From Oscillospiraceae bacterium (GTDB taxonomy: Bacteria > Bacillota > Clostridia > Oscillospirales > Oscillospiraceae), in assembly GCA_009779845.1 (NCBI GenBank), contig WRBE01000006.1, forward strand, positions 1-63,038: DNA of 63,038 bases. The letters are read 5' to 3'. Below the pieces are notes generated by a model. It ran no database searches. It saw only the letters and a list, made by a program, of their open reading frames with translations, and had not been told where the DNA came from. This document shows positions 24,019-33,009 of the stretch, piece by piece; the first letter of the stretch is position 1; each line of letters starts with the position of its first letter. The position numbers and the translations under genes are program-made.

Positions 24019-25290
24019 TTGAAACGACTATTTACCATACTTGCGGCTCTGTTATTCTTGTTCGCTATCCACGGTTGTACCGCAACTCCGGCAAGCGCAC
24101 CCGAACCTGCGCCTAGCCCGGTGGCAGAAACGCCAATGCCCACCCCTGCCCCACCACCAACACCGGAACCAACGCCTGAACCCACACCGGAGCCCGAACC
24201 CGACCCGATTGAAATCAGGATTCAGTTCGCCGGTGACATTCTGTTGCACAGAGGCCCGATAGACGCAGCTAGCACCGGCGCAAATACCTATGACTTCAGG
24301 CCCTTTTTGCGAGACATCAAACCCTTCATAGATGGAGACCTCGCAATTGTCAACATGGAGACCCCGGTAGACGTGTTGGGCGAGAATCGAGACATTACAA
24401 CCTTCCCCCTGTTCAACGCCCCGTTTGAGATACTGGAAGCGTTGCAGTATGCGGGGTTTAACCACCTGATCGCCGCCAACAACCACTCATTTGACCGTGG
24501 CTTTGACGGTTTGTTTGCCACTGTGCGTAATTTTGAACGTGTGGGGCTTGCCTTTACCGGTATGTATGTCGATGAGGCAGCGTTCCACGTTCCGACAATT
24601 CTCAATGTAAATGGCATCCAAGTGGGCATCATTGCCTATACGGACTCGGTCAACGGTCTAGAGTCACTCGTCCCGGCAGAGATGCGGCCCTTTGCCGTGC
24701 GCCGGTTTCGCTCTGATGTGATGGACGATGTGCCCGCCATGGCAGAGGATATTGCCAATTTGCGGGCGGCGGGTGCAGAGGTGGTCATTGTCTCGCTCCA
24801 TTGGGGTGCTGAATATGTGGACGCACCCACCGAGATGCAGCGGCAGATAGCCAGAGCGTTGAGTGATGTCGGGGCAGACGTGATCATGGGCAACCACGCC
24901 CATGTCATACAGCCCATCGAATGGCGCCAGCGGGAAAGCGGCGGGCGAAGCCTCATCATATACTCACTGGGCAATTTTTTAGCCGATCAGACTAGGCTAA
25001 GTCCACCCATCGCCAGAACGCAGTTCGGAAAACTAGTTAGCCTGCAAGTGGTGAAAGAATCAGACGGCACAGTCCGACTGGGTGGGTGTGAAGTGTTGCC
25101 AACTCTGTGTATGCGGGATACCTCCGGCGGTACACTGGGCATCGTCAACGGTATCAGTGTGATGCCGCTTATAGGCGGGGAGTTGCCGGAATTTGTGACG
25201 AATGAGTACCTGCGTGATTGGGGCAGGCGCGCTTATGAGCATGTGGTGAGAATCGTGGGCGAGGAGTTCATCGCACGTCCCACCTCTTGA
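24019..25290 (+). CDS. CapA-family lipoprotein (metallophosphatase fold)
   Basis: 423 residues from the TTG at 24019 (CAGGAGG 8 nt before). It begins MKRLFTILAALLFLFAIHGC, a signal peptide whose Cys20 is a likely lipidation site, followed by a Pro/Glu linker of about 45 residues. The CapA/PgsA metallophosphatase domain shows IQFAGDILLHRG, NMETPVD, AANNHSFDRG, VSLHWGAEY and GNHAHVIQPIE. CapA proteins are linked to poly-gamma-glutamate capsule synthesis, but stand-alone lipoprotein members are common in clostridia and their role is unclear. No capBCDE genes are nearby. Confidence 0.88.
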   Translation: MKRLFTILAALLFLFAIHGCTATPASAPEPAPSPVAETPMPTPAPPPTPEPTPEPTPEPEPDPIEIRIQFAGDILLHRGPIDAASTGANTYDFRPFLRDIKPFIDGDLAIVNMETPVDVLGENRDITTFPLFNAPFEILEALQYAGFNHLIAANNHSFDRGFDGLFATVRNFERVGLAFTGMYVDEAAFHVPTILNVNGIQVGIIAYTDSVNGLESLVPAEMRPFAVRRFRSDVMDDVPAMAEDIANLRAAGAEVVIVSLHWGAEYVDAPTEMQRQIARALSDVGADVIMGNHAHVIQPIEWRQRESGGRSLIIYSLGNFLADQTRLSPPIARTQFGKLVSLQVVKESDGTVRLGGCEVLPTLCMRDTSGGTLGIVNGISVMPLIGGELPEFVTNEYLRDWGRRAYEHVVRIVGEEFIARPTS

Positions 25291-25305
25291 CCTTGATGGC
25301 CCTTA

Positions 25306-25334
25306 TTGTTATTTCAAAATGTATATGGTATATT
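25306..25334 (+). promoter_or_regulatory. Promoter of pcrA
   Basis: TTGTTA, 17 bp, TATATT; 38 bp before the start codon. Confidence 0.6.
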
Positions 25335-25372
25335 GTTGATACGCAAAAAACAAAACAGACAGGAACCCCATT

Positions 25373-27820
25373 ATGACAAACACCCAGATAGCAGAATTTA
25401 TCGCCCTCCGCCAAGCCATCATCAAAACCGAATTCATGAACCTCAACGAAAAACAACAAGAGGCCGCCCTCACTACCGAGGGGCCGCTTTTGCTTCTGGC
25501 CGGGGCCGGCAGCGGGAAGACAACGGTGCTGATTAACCGTATCGCAAACCTCATGCTTTACGGCCGTGGCTCGGATTCTGACCAAATGCCGGATGGAGTG
25601 GGCGAGGCAGACTTGGCCTTCTTGCGGCTATACTTAGAACATATTGAGAACCCCGCCCTCAAAGCGGCGGGAGAGAAACGAGCGCAGGCCCTCTGCGCTC
25701 AAGACCCGGTGCGACCTTGGGAGATACTGGCCATTACCTTCACCAACAAAGCGGCAAACGAGCTGAAAATCCGTCTGGAACGGCGGCTGGGGGCGGCGGC
25801 ACAGGATATTTGGGCCATGACGTTTCACGCCGCCTGTGTGCGGATTTTACGGCAATATATTAACCGGCTGGGTTATAACCCTGACTTTACCATCTACGAC
25901 ACCGCCGACTGCCAGAGCCTGATGAAGCGGATTTTGTCTGACCTGAGCCTTGACGACAAAACCTATCCGCCCCGCCGGGTATTGTCTGAAATCAGCAGTG
26001 CCAAGGATGCCCAGCTAGAGGCCAAAGCATTTCTAAATAAGGCAGAAGAGGAAGGCGACCACCGCCGGAAACAGATGGGCAAGGCGTACATGGAGTACGA
26101 AAAACGCCTCCGCTCTGCTGGGGCGGTGGATTTTGACGATTTGCTGTTTTTGACGGTGAAGCTGCTCCAGAGTAACGAGGACGTGCGGCGACACTACCAG
26201 CGGAAGTTCCGGTACATCCTGATTGACGAGTATCAGGACACCAATAACCTCCAATACCTGTTCGCCAGCATCTTGGCAGAGGGGCACCGCAACATCTGTG
26301 TGGTGGGGGACGATGACCAGAGTATTTATAAGTTCCGGGGTGCCACCATTCAGAATATTTTGAACTTCGAGCACCAATACCCCGGTGTGCGGACGATTCG
26401 ACTGGAGCAAAACTACCGCTCGACCAGCCATATTCTCAATGCGGCGAATGCCGTCATTGTCAATAACACAGGCAGAAAAGGCAAACGCCTCTGGACGGAC
26501 TTAGGCGAGGGCGAACCGCTGACCCACTACGTGGCCCAAAGCCAAGAGGACGAGGCCAGTTATGTGGCCCAATGCGTACTAGAGAGCGTTGGCAACGGCG
26601 GAAAATGGAGCGACCACGCAGTATTATATCGGATGAGTGCCCTTTCCAACCAACTGGAATTTGCGTTCAAACGAAATGCTATCCCCTATAAAGTGGTGGG
26701 TGGGATGCGGTTCTTTGACTATGCGGAAATTAAGGATATTATCGCCTACCTCTCCGCTATCGCCAACCCGGCGGACGATTTGCGGCTGCTCCGCATCATT
26801 AACGTCCCCGCCCGTGGAATCGGGCAAACTACGGTAGAGCGTCTGCGAGAGGCCAGTATCATTGCCGGACGGCCCATGTCCGAGATGCTGTTCTCAGCGG
26901 GAGATATCCCAGAACTGGGCCGGGCGGCGGCCAAGTTAAAGCTGTTCGATGCGCTTATGCTCGACCTGCGGGAAAAAGCGGGTTCTATGCCCTTAGACGA
27001 GTTTTATGAGTATCTGTTGGAGGGCACAGGCTATCTCGCCATGCTCCGAGAAAAACCGGAGGAAAACATGGCCCGGATTGAGCATATTCAAGAGCTTAAA
27101 AGTAACATCATCAGCTATCTCCAACAGAGCGAAGACGGCAGTTTGAAAGGATTTTTAGACGAAATCGCCCTCTATACCGACCTAGACACCCCGGAGAATC
27201 AAGACGGGGTGGTACTCATGACCATGCACAGTGCCAAGGGGTTAGAGTTTGACAATGTGTACTTAGTGGGATTGGAAGAGGGTATTTTCCCCGGCCACCG
27301 CAGCATCGGGGACTTAGAGGAAATGGAAGAAGAGCGGCGGCTTTGCTACGTGGCCTTGACGAGAGCCAAGCGGAAATTGCACCTAGTTAGCGCCGGACAA
27401 CGGATGCTATTTGGCCGCACCACCGCCAACATGCCCTCTCGGTTTTTAGAAGAGATTCCCGATACCCACATGGAGCAGGCGGGCCACGTCCGTCCGTCTT
27501 ACCGAGAGCACAGCTCGGATATCAGTTTTGACGACGAAGAACATTTTGGCTATCGTGCCCAACGGTTGGCTGGGAATAAAACGACAGCCGAGCGGAAACA
27601 ACCACCCATCCGCCGCCCTACCCCGCCCCTCAGCGGCGGCGATAAGGTGTTGCGGGCTTATCAGAAGGGTGACACGATCTCCCACAAAGCCTTTGGGCAA
27701 GGTGTGATTACCGGGTTTACCCCCATGGGCGGGGATGCGCTGGTGGAGATTGCCTTTGATACAGTGGGAACGAAACGGTTGATGTTAAAAGCCGCATCCC
27801 AGCATATGAAGAAGGTATAG
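25373..27820 (+). CDS. pcrA: ATP-dependent DNA helicase PcrA/UvrD
   Basis: 815 residues, SF1A 3'-5' helicase. Q-motif LNEKQQEAA, Walker A LLAGAGSGKTTVL, motif Ia AITFTNKAA, motif II IDEYQDTN, motif III VGDDDQSIYKFRGA, motif IV RLEQNYRS, motif V LMTMHSAKGLEF, motif VI RLCYVALTRAK. The C-terminal tail (GDTISHKAFGQGVITG) is the Tudor-like RNA polymerase interaction module of Gram-positive PcrA. Roles: nucleotide excision repair and conflict resolution. The ATG at 25373 has only a weak AGGAA; an in-frame ATG at 25436 (MNLNEKQQ) is an alternative. Confidence 0.95.
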   Translation: MTNTQIAEFIALRQAIIKTEFMNLNEKQQEAALTTEGPLLLLAGAGSGKTTVLINRIANLMLYGRGSDSDQMPDGVGEADLAFLRLYLEHIENPALKAAGEKRAQALCAQDPVRPWEILAITFTNKAANELKIRLERRLGAAAQDIWAMTFHAACVRILRQYINRLGYNPDFTIYDTADCQSLMKRILSDLSLDDKTYPPRRVLSEISSAKDAQLEAKAFLNKAEEEGDHRRKQMGKAYMEYEKRLRSAGAVDFDDLLFLTVKLLQSNEDVRRHYQRKFRYILIDEYQDTNNLQYLFASILAEGHRNICVVGDDDQSIYKFRGATIQNILNFEHQYPGVRTIRLEQNYRSTSHILNAANAVIVNNTGRKGKRLWTDLGEGEPLTHYVAQSQEDEASYVAQCVLESVGNGGKWSDHAVLYRMSALSNQLEFAFKRNAIPYKVVGGMRFFDYAEIKDIIAYLSAIANPADDLRLLRIINVPARGIGQTTVERLREASIIAGRPMSEMLFSAGDIPELGRAAAKLKLFDALMLDLREKAGSMPLDEFYEYLLEGTGYLAMLREKPEENMARIEHIQELKSNIISYLQQSEDGSLKGFLDEIALYTDLDTPENQDGVVLMTMHSAKGLEFDNVYLVGLEEGIFPGHRSIGDLEEMEEERRLCYVALTRAKRKLHLVSAGQRMLFGRTTANMPSRFLEEIPDTHMEQAGHVRPSYREHSSDISFDDEEHFGYRAQRLAGNKTTAERKQPPIRRPTPPLSGGDKVLRAYQKGDTISHKAFGQGVITGFTPMGGDALVEIAFDTVGTKRLMLKAASQHMKKV

Positions 27821-27951
27821 CGCATGAGTACAGGCACTTGGTGTCTAGCGGCCCCTTTGCCCTGCAATGGAATCCGCAGTATAATGCATGGTAAGATTTT
27901 GTTTCCTCATGGCAGTAAGGATAAACTTTATGGTTATACAACCGGCGAGAC

Positions 27952-28440
27952 ATGTTTGATTCGTTGTGCGTGTTGCTGACCTCATTGGATGGCTGGGTCG
28001 CATTCAAACAGATTGTTGGTGATGTTAGCGAGTTTTTGTTACCTAAAAATGTTGATTTTTTCCATTCGGACTGGTTCTATTTTAATTCTAAAAGAAAATT
28101 TGGAAAAAAGCGTGTTGCACAATATTTGCAGAAGCAGTCGGAACAATCACCGTATATCTGTGTTTATTATGAAACCGCGAAAAAATGGAATAATTATTTT
28201 CAAGTTCGAGAAGATATCCCGATCCCAGCACTAGACGAAGTTCTTGATGCGGCGAAAAGGCCGTTTGGCGGACGCGGAATTGGGATGCGCTTTTCGCGAA
28301 ACGCAAAGCCGGAGGATTTGGAGAAACTGGCGCAAGCGGCGATGAATGAGTTAGACGCTGGGGTTCAAACGGAACTTTTATGGGGATTTCGGCGCAATAG
28401 TAGATATGCGCTCTCTGATTCAAAGCGGTATGGATATTGA
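27952..28440 (+). CDS. Hypothetical protein, first part of a probably split gene
   Basis: 162 residues, not recognised. Rich in aromatic and basic residues (FFHSDWFYFNSKRKFGKKR) with a helical C-terminal half. The end of the frame (YALSDSKRYGY) looks like out-of-frame sequence, while the overlapping frame continues with a plausible helical protein, so the two probably were one gene of about 245 codons disrupted near 28390. Weak ribosome binding site. AT-rich relative to its neighbours; a likely acquired gene. Confidence 0.45.
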   Translation: MFDSLCVLLTSLDGWVAFKQIVGDVSEFLLPKNVDFFHSDWFYFNSKRKFGKKRVAQYLQKQSEQSPYICVYYETAKKWNNYFQVREDIPIPALDEVLDAAKRPFGGRGIGMRFSRNAKPEDLEKLAQAAMNELDAGVQTELLWGFRRNSRYALSDSKRYGY

Positions 28441-28693
28441 AAACGGCGTCTTTTTGTTGGCTAAAAATCTCTTGCCGGAAGATGAAAAATTGCTGTATGA
28501 CGCAGTGAAGTCCTTTCGCCCGCATAGAAATAAAGGGGACTGGCATGGGGTTTATATAAACGCAAGAGATGGAATAGAAGCCATGCGTGGCAAACCAACT
28601 GATGAAATTTTAGGCGAGTGCCGCTTTGACGCAAATGGAGATATACGGGTATTTGCAGAACGGTTAAATCGGAATCGCAATCGAAGCAAATAA
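28406..28693 (+). CDS. Hypothetical protein, second part of a probably split gene
   Basis: 95 residues: IENGVFLLAKNLLPEDEKLLYDAVK, then FRPHRNKGDWHGVYINARDG and a basic tail. There is no ribosome binding site at its ATG. The open frame extends a few codons upstream into the preceding gene, consistent with a frameshift. It is followed by a strong terminator. Function unknown. Confidence 0.45.
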   Translation: MRSLIQSGMDIENGVFLLAKNLLPEDEKLLYDAVKSFRPHRNKGDWHGVYINARDGIEAMRGKPTDEILGECRFDANGDIRVFAERLNRNRNRSK

Positions 28694-28747
28694 GCATTTC
28701 TAAACTTGATACAAGAAAAACCCATTGCGTAATAGTCCAAGCTAGCC

Positions 28748-28784
28748 ACAGCACAGAGCACAATCACGCTCTGTGCTGTTTTTA
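28748..28784 (+). terminator. Intrinsic terminator
   Basis: ACAGCACAGAGC (28748-28759) pairs with GCTCTGTGCTGT (28768-28779), followed by TTTTAT. Ends the split hypothetical gene. Confidence 0.85.
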
Positions 28785-28892
28785 TGTTACACACCTTGAC
28801 AACGTGAGGGCGAGGCTTCGTCTTTTGTGTGAAAAGCAACACGCTTTTTTCTTGCGGTATTTGTAGTCAAACGTTGCTTTTAGAAATTTGTA

Positions 28893-28921
28893 TTTTCATC
28901 TACCAAAAAATGTGCTATACT
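28893..28921 (+). promoter_or_regulatory. Extended -10 promoter of the U32-maf-mre operon
   Basis: TTTTCA, 17 bp, TATACT with an upstream TG (TGCTATACT). About 35 bp before the U32 start. Confidence 0.6.
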
Positions 28922-28956
28922 ATATGGATATCATAGATGTTTGAAGGATGCCACAT

Positions 28957-31053
28957 ATGTTAAAATTACTGGCCCCGGCGGGGTCTCTTGAGGCGGTGAA
29001 GGCGGCGGTGCAAAACGGCGCTGACGCAGTTTACCTCGGGCTGGAAGGCTTTAACGCCCGCCGCGGTGCGAAAAATTTCACAGAGGATACACTGGCCGAG
29101 GCCGTCCGCACCTGTCATGTGCGGGGGGTGGAGGTGTATGTTACCCTAAATACCCTAGCCACAGACCGAGAGTTGGTGAAAGTAGAGCTTCTCGCCAAAA
29201 CAGCTAGTCGTGCGGGGGCGGATGCCCTCATCGTCCAAGACTTGGGTGTGGCGCAGATGGTACGCCAGACGTTGCCGGATATGCAAATTCACGCCAGCAC
29301 CCAGATGAGTATTCATAACCTAGATGGCGTGCGCCGGGCGGAGGCGTTGGGTATCAACCGGGTGATTTTAGCGCGAGAGCTTGCGATTTCCCACATGGCC
29401 TATATCGCAAAACACACGGATATGGAACTGGAAGCCTTTGTCCACGGGGCGTTGTGTATGAGCCATTCCGGCCAATGTTACATGAGTGCCGCCCTAGGGG
29501 GGCGCAGCGGAAACCGGGGGGTGTGCGCCCAGCCGTGCCGGTTGGAGTATAGCATAGACACCAACCCAGGGTATCACCTGAGCTTGAAGGACTATTGTCT
29601 GGTAGAGCATTTGAAGCTGTTAGAAACCGCAGGTATCCACACCATTAAAATCGAAGGCCGGATGAAGCGGCCAGAATATGTGGGCGTGGTGACGAAAATA
29701 TACCGGCAGTCCCTTGACACGGGACAGCCCCCCACAGCAGAGCAATTGGAACAACTGGCGGCAGTGTTTAGCAGAGAAGGATTCACAGACTCCTACCTCA
29801 AAGGCGAAAAAGGCCGCCATATGATCGGTGTGCGGACCGAGGCGGACAAGCGGGCCACCCGCCAGTTGCTGAATGCCAAAGATGCCTATTCCAAAAAAGA
29901 GCTTCAGCGGGTGCCGGTGAAAGTTTACGCCTTGATACGCCGAGGCGAGACCGCTAAAGTGGCGGTATCTGACGAGCAAGGGAATATTGCAAAAGTAGAA
30001 GGGTTACGTCCGGAGACGGCCCTGCGCCAAGGGATTACCCAAATGGGGGTTCGTCTGCAACTGGAAAAAACCGGCGGGACACCGTATTTGGTGCAAGATG
30101 CAGAGGTGATTGTGGATGAGGGCATCGCCCTGCCGGTGGCGGAGCTAAACCGCCTGCGGCGGGCCGCCTTAGAAGAGCTCACCAGCTTACGCGCCCAAGT
30201 GCCCACACGGACAGAGGGGTTGTTCCGGCAAGGAGAACCCGCCCCGCAGCGAGGGCTTCCGCCGCAGCTCAATGTGTCCCTGTTAAAAGCAAACCAGTTA
30301 ACGGAAGAGTTTGCAGACCTGCGGCCTATGCTGATTTATTTACCGCTACCGGAACTGTTAGACAATGCACGAACCCTGCAACCTTTTTTAGAGCGGGACG
30401 AGTTAACCTTCTCTGCCATCTTACCCCGGGTAATACTAGATGACGAGAAAGACAGGGTGAAGCGGCAATTAGAAACGGTGCAAGAGATGGGGATTGACCA
30501 GTGCCTTGCCGGAAACATCGGCCATATTGGGCTGGCCCAACGGCTGGGACTGACGGTGCGGGGAGACTTTGGACTCAACGCCTTTAACAGCCCGACACTC
30601 ACAGTATTAAAAGAGATGGGGTTTGCCTCTGCTACGGCGTCATTTGAACTGAACATGGCCCAGATTCGGGATATGGACAAGCCCTTGGATGTTGAACTCT
30701 TGGCTTATGGTCGCTTGCCCCTGATGGTAACAGAAAACTGTATCATGAAAAACGTACACCGCCAGAGCGGCTGCGACATCTGTACAGAGGGCATGACCCT
30801 GCGGGACTGGAAAGGGATGCAGTTCCCCGTGGTGGCGGAGGCGGGTTGCCGCAATGTGGTGTATAATAGTTGCAAGCTATTTTTAGCGGATAAGGCGCAG
30901 AACTACATGAACATTGGCCTGTGGGGCGTACGGCTTTGTTTTACCACAGAAAACCAGCGGGAGTGCAAAGAAGTGTTAGAACGGTATCTAGAGCTCGGTA
31001 CCTATGAGCCGGGGGAGTTTACTCGGGGATTGTATTATCGAGGTGTGGAGTAA
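28957..31053 (+). CDS. U32 family protein (YdcP/RlhA-like)
   Basis: 698 residues from the ATG at 28957 (GAAGGA 8 nt upstream; the ATG at 28948 overlaps that site). The N-terminal half is the U32 domain (LLAPAGSLEAVKAAVQNGAD, ALCMSHSGQCYMSAALGGRS, CAQPCRLEY with the metal-cluster cysteines). The C-terminal half includes a DUF3656-like region and more Cys (CIMKNVHRQSGCDICTEG). Although named peptidases, homologues such as E. coli RlhA hydroxylate 23S rRNA. First gene of a tight run with maf (TAATG overlap), mreC, mreD and pbp2. Confidence 0.88.
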   Translation: MLKLLAPAGSLEAVKAAVQNGADAVYLGLEGFNARRGAKNFTEDTLAEAVRTCHVRGVEVYVTLNTLATDRELVKVELLAKTASRAGADALIVQDLGVAQMVRQTLPDMQIHASTQMSIHNLDGVRRAEALGINRVILARELAISHMAYIAKHTDMELEAFVHGALCMSHSGQCYMSAALGGRSGNRGVCAQPCRLEYSIDTNPGYHLSLKDYCLVEHLKLLETAGIHTIKIEGRMKRPEYVGVVTKIYRQSLDTGQPPTAEQLEQLAAVFSREGFTDSYLKGEKGRHMIGVRTEADKRATRQLLNAKDAYSKKELQRVPVKVYALIRRGETAKVAVSDEQGNIAKVEGLRPETALRQGITQMGVRLQLEKTGGTPYLVQDAEVIVDEGIALPVAELNRLRRAALEELTSLRAQVPTRTEGLFRQGEPAPQRGLPPQLNVSLLKANQLTEEFADLRPMLIYLPLPELLDNARTLQPFLERDELTFSAILPRVILDDEKDRVKRQLETVQEMGIDQCLAGNIGHIGLAQRLGLTVRGDFGLNAFNSPTLTVLKEMGFASATASFELNMAQIRDMDKPLDVELLAYGRLPLMVTENCIMKNVHRQSGCDICTEGMTLRDWKGMQFPVVAEAGCRNVVYNSCKLFLADKAQNYMNIGLWGVRLCFTTENQRECKEVLERYLELGTYEPGEFTRGLYYRGVE

Positions 31054-31628
31054 TGGCGCATTTGATTTTAGCGTCCGGCTCGCCCCGGCGCAAGATGTTA
31101 TTGGAACAGGTGGGGGCAGATTTCATCGTCCGGCCCGCTCTGAGGCCGGAGCCGCTGGCAAAAGAGGGGCAACCGCCGGATGAAGCGGTGATGGACATCG
31201 CCCTTGCCAAAGGGACAGAGGTTGCAAAAACAGCAGAACCGAAACAATTGGTGTTAGCGGCGGACACCATGGTTTGCCTCAATGGGGAACTATTGGGCAA
31301 ACCGGAACATGAGGCGGAGGCGGCTGTGATACTAAGCCGCCTGTCCGGGGCCAAACACACGGTTTATACCGGGGTGGCACTGCTCTTAGACGGTCAAGTC
31401 CAGACCGCTTGCGAGGCGACAGATGTATATTTCCGTCCCCTCACGGACGAGGAAATCCGCCGTTATGTGGCCACCGGTGAGCCGATGGACAAGGCCGGGG
31501 CCTATGGCATCCAAGGCAAGGCCGCCACCTTTGTCCGCCGAATAGAAGGAGATATCTACAATGTCATCGGTCTGCCGCTATGTTTGGTGGCAGAGCTATC
31601 ACGGGAAATGGGAGTTCAAATAGGTTGA
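31053..31628 (+). CDS. maf: Maf-family nucleotide pyrophosphatase
   Basis: 191 residues: LILASGSPRRKMLLEQVG at the N-terminus, the ADTMV and GKP segments, and the C-terminal DKAGAYGIQGKAA. Maf proteins hydrolyse non-canonical or modified nucleoside triphosphates (dTTP/UTP-type) and are linked to division arrest. The start overlaps the U32 stop and the stop overlaps the mreC start (TTGA). In many Firmicutes maf precedes mreB-mreC-mreD; here mreB is missing between maf and mreC. Confidence 0.93.
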   Translation: MAHLILASGSPRRKMLLEQVGADFIVRPALRPEPLAKEGQPPDEAVMDIALAKGTEVAKTAEPKQLVLAADTMVCLNGELLGKPEHEAEAAVILSRLSGAKHTVYTGVALLLDGQVQTACEATDVYFRPLTDEEIRRYVATGEPMDKAGAYGIQGKAATFVRRIEGDIYNVIGLPLCLVAELSREMGVQIG

Positions 31629-32482
31629 AAAAGTATTTGAAAACAAAAGGGGCCGTCATTGGTGCGGCGGCTGGAGTGTTTGTCCTCATTGCGCTGTTGT
31701 CCGTGTTGTTGGCAGCGGGGCGGGTGAGCTTTGTGCAAAACGGCATCCATGCCGCAGGGCGTTCTGTGGAAACCGGCATTCGGAATTTTGTCGGTGGGTT
31801 AGAAAGCCTGTATGACCGGATGCACAACTACGACCAACTGGAGGAAGAGCACCAAGCCCTACTCGACCAATTGGCGTACTACCAGTACTTGGCGCGGGAG
31901 GCGACGGATGCACAGGAAGAAATCCGCCGTTACCGGGAACTGCTGGGGCTAACGGAAGGCGTTCATAACGAGCGGTATCTTGACGCCTATGTGCTCACTT
32001 GGGATCCCTCCAACTGGACATCGGCCTTTACCATTGATGCCGGGACAGATGTGGGCATTGAAGTGGGCGATGCGGTGATAAACGAGCGACGGGAATTTGT
32101 CGGGATTATCCGCCAAGTGGGAAGAAACTGGGCCACGGTGCAGACGGTGATTGACCCCGGTGTCCGTATGGGCGGACAGTTGGGCACCGGCGTGGCTGCT
32201 GTGGCTGAGGGGAACTTTGCCCTCATGCAAGAAGGAAATTTGCGCTTGAGTTACGTACCCAGCAACGAGGTGCCGCTGTTATACGATACCGTTACCACGT
32301 CAGGATTGGGCGGCGTGATTCCTCAAGGGCTTGTGATTGGCCAGATTGTGCGGGTCGGGTTAGAGGGTACCGGTATTTCCTACTATGGGGTGATTGAACC
32401 GGCGGCGGATATCAGCCGACTGGTGCAAGTATTTATCGTACAGCGGATAGACACCCCCGACCCGACAGACAGTGAGGAATAG
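31625..32482 (+). CDS. mreC: Rod shape-determining protein MreC
   Basis: 285 residues from TTG 31625, which overlaps the maf stop and has GGGAG 11 nt before it. The frame extends upstream inside maf, but the basic KKYLKTKGAVIGAAAG start followed by one membrane helix matches MreC. Next come a coiled coil (about 55-100, ENxxLEEEHQALLDQLAY-like) and the paired beta-barrel MreC domain (VTTSGLGGVIPQGLVIG). MreC organises the elongasome in the periplasm-like space and binds PBP2. Confidence 0.93.
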   Translation: MKKYLKTKGAVIGAAAGVFVLIALLSVLLAAGRVSFVQNGIHAAGRSVETGIRNFVGGLESLYDRMHNYDQLEEEHQALLDQLAYYQYLAREATDAQEEIRRYRELLGLTEGVHNERYLDAYVLTWDPSNWTSAFTIDAGTDVGIEVGDAVINERREFVGIIRQVGRNWATVQTVIDPGVRMGGQLGTGVAAVAEGNFALMQEGNLRLSYVPSNEVPLLYDTVTTSGLGGVIPQGLVIGQIVRVGLEGTGISYYGVIEPAADISRLVQVFIVQRIDTPDPTDSEE

Positions 32483-32484
32483 TT

Positions 32485-32994
32485 ATGTCAGACTCCACCA
32501 AAAATTTGATTCTTCGCATCGCGGTTCACGGGGCGACATTGTTTGTGCTATATGCCTTACAGGCCATGGTGTTCCCCCATCTGCGGATTTGGAATGTGGC
32601 ACCCTTGATTTTGCCTTTGGCTGTTGTAAGCGTGGGGCTGTTTGAGGGGCCGACTTGGGGCGGCTGGTTCGGTCTTGCGGCGGGAATTTTATCCGATGCG
32701 GCGTTCTCGGACACCACGGTCATGTTTACTGTTACGCTGGCCGCTGTGGGGCTTTTAATGGGGCTGGCGTCAGAGTATCTGCTCAGTCGGGGTTTCCCCT
32801 CGTATTTGGTGTGCTCGACGCTGACGTTGATGTTGATTGCTTTTTTCCAGATGTTCGGTCTGCTGGTGTTCCAGCGAGAGAACCCGATTGTGCTGTTGCA
32901 GGTGGCGGGGTTACAGATTGCGTATTCACTGCTGTTTGCACTGCCGTTTTATTATGTAGCAAGAAGCTTGGGCCGCCGGGTACGCACCGTTTAG
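32485..32994 (+). CDS. mreD: Rod shape-determining protein MreD
   Basis: 169 residues, almost entirely hydrophobic with five to six membrane helices, 2 bp after mreC. Its position between mreC and a class B PBP, together with the length, identify it; MreD sequences are poorly conserved. Integral membrane partner of MreC in lateral wall synthesis. Confidence 0.88.
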   Translation: MSDSTKNLILRIAVHGATLFVLYALQAMVFPHLRIWNVAPLILPLAVVSVGLFEGPTWGGWFGLAAGILSDAAFSDTTVMFTVTLAAVGLLMGLASEYLLSRGFPSYLVCSTLTLMLIAFFQMFGLLVFQRENPIVLLQVAGLQIAYSLLFALPFYYVARSLGRRVRTV

Positions 32995-33009
32995 AAGGGA
33001 GTTGCTATT

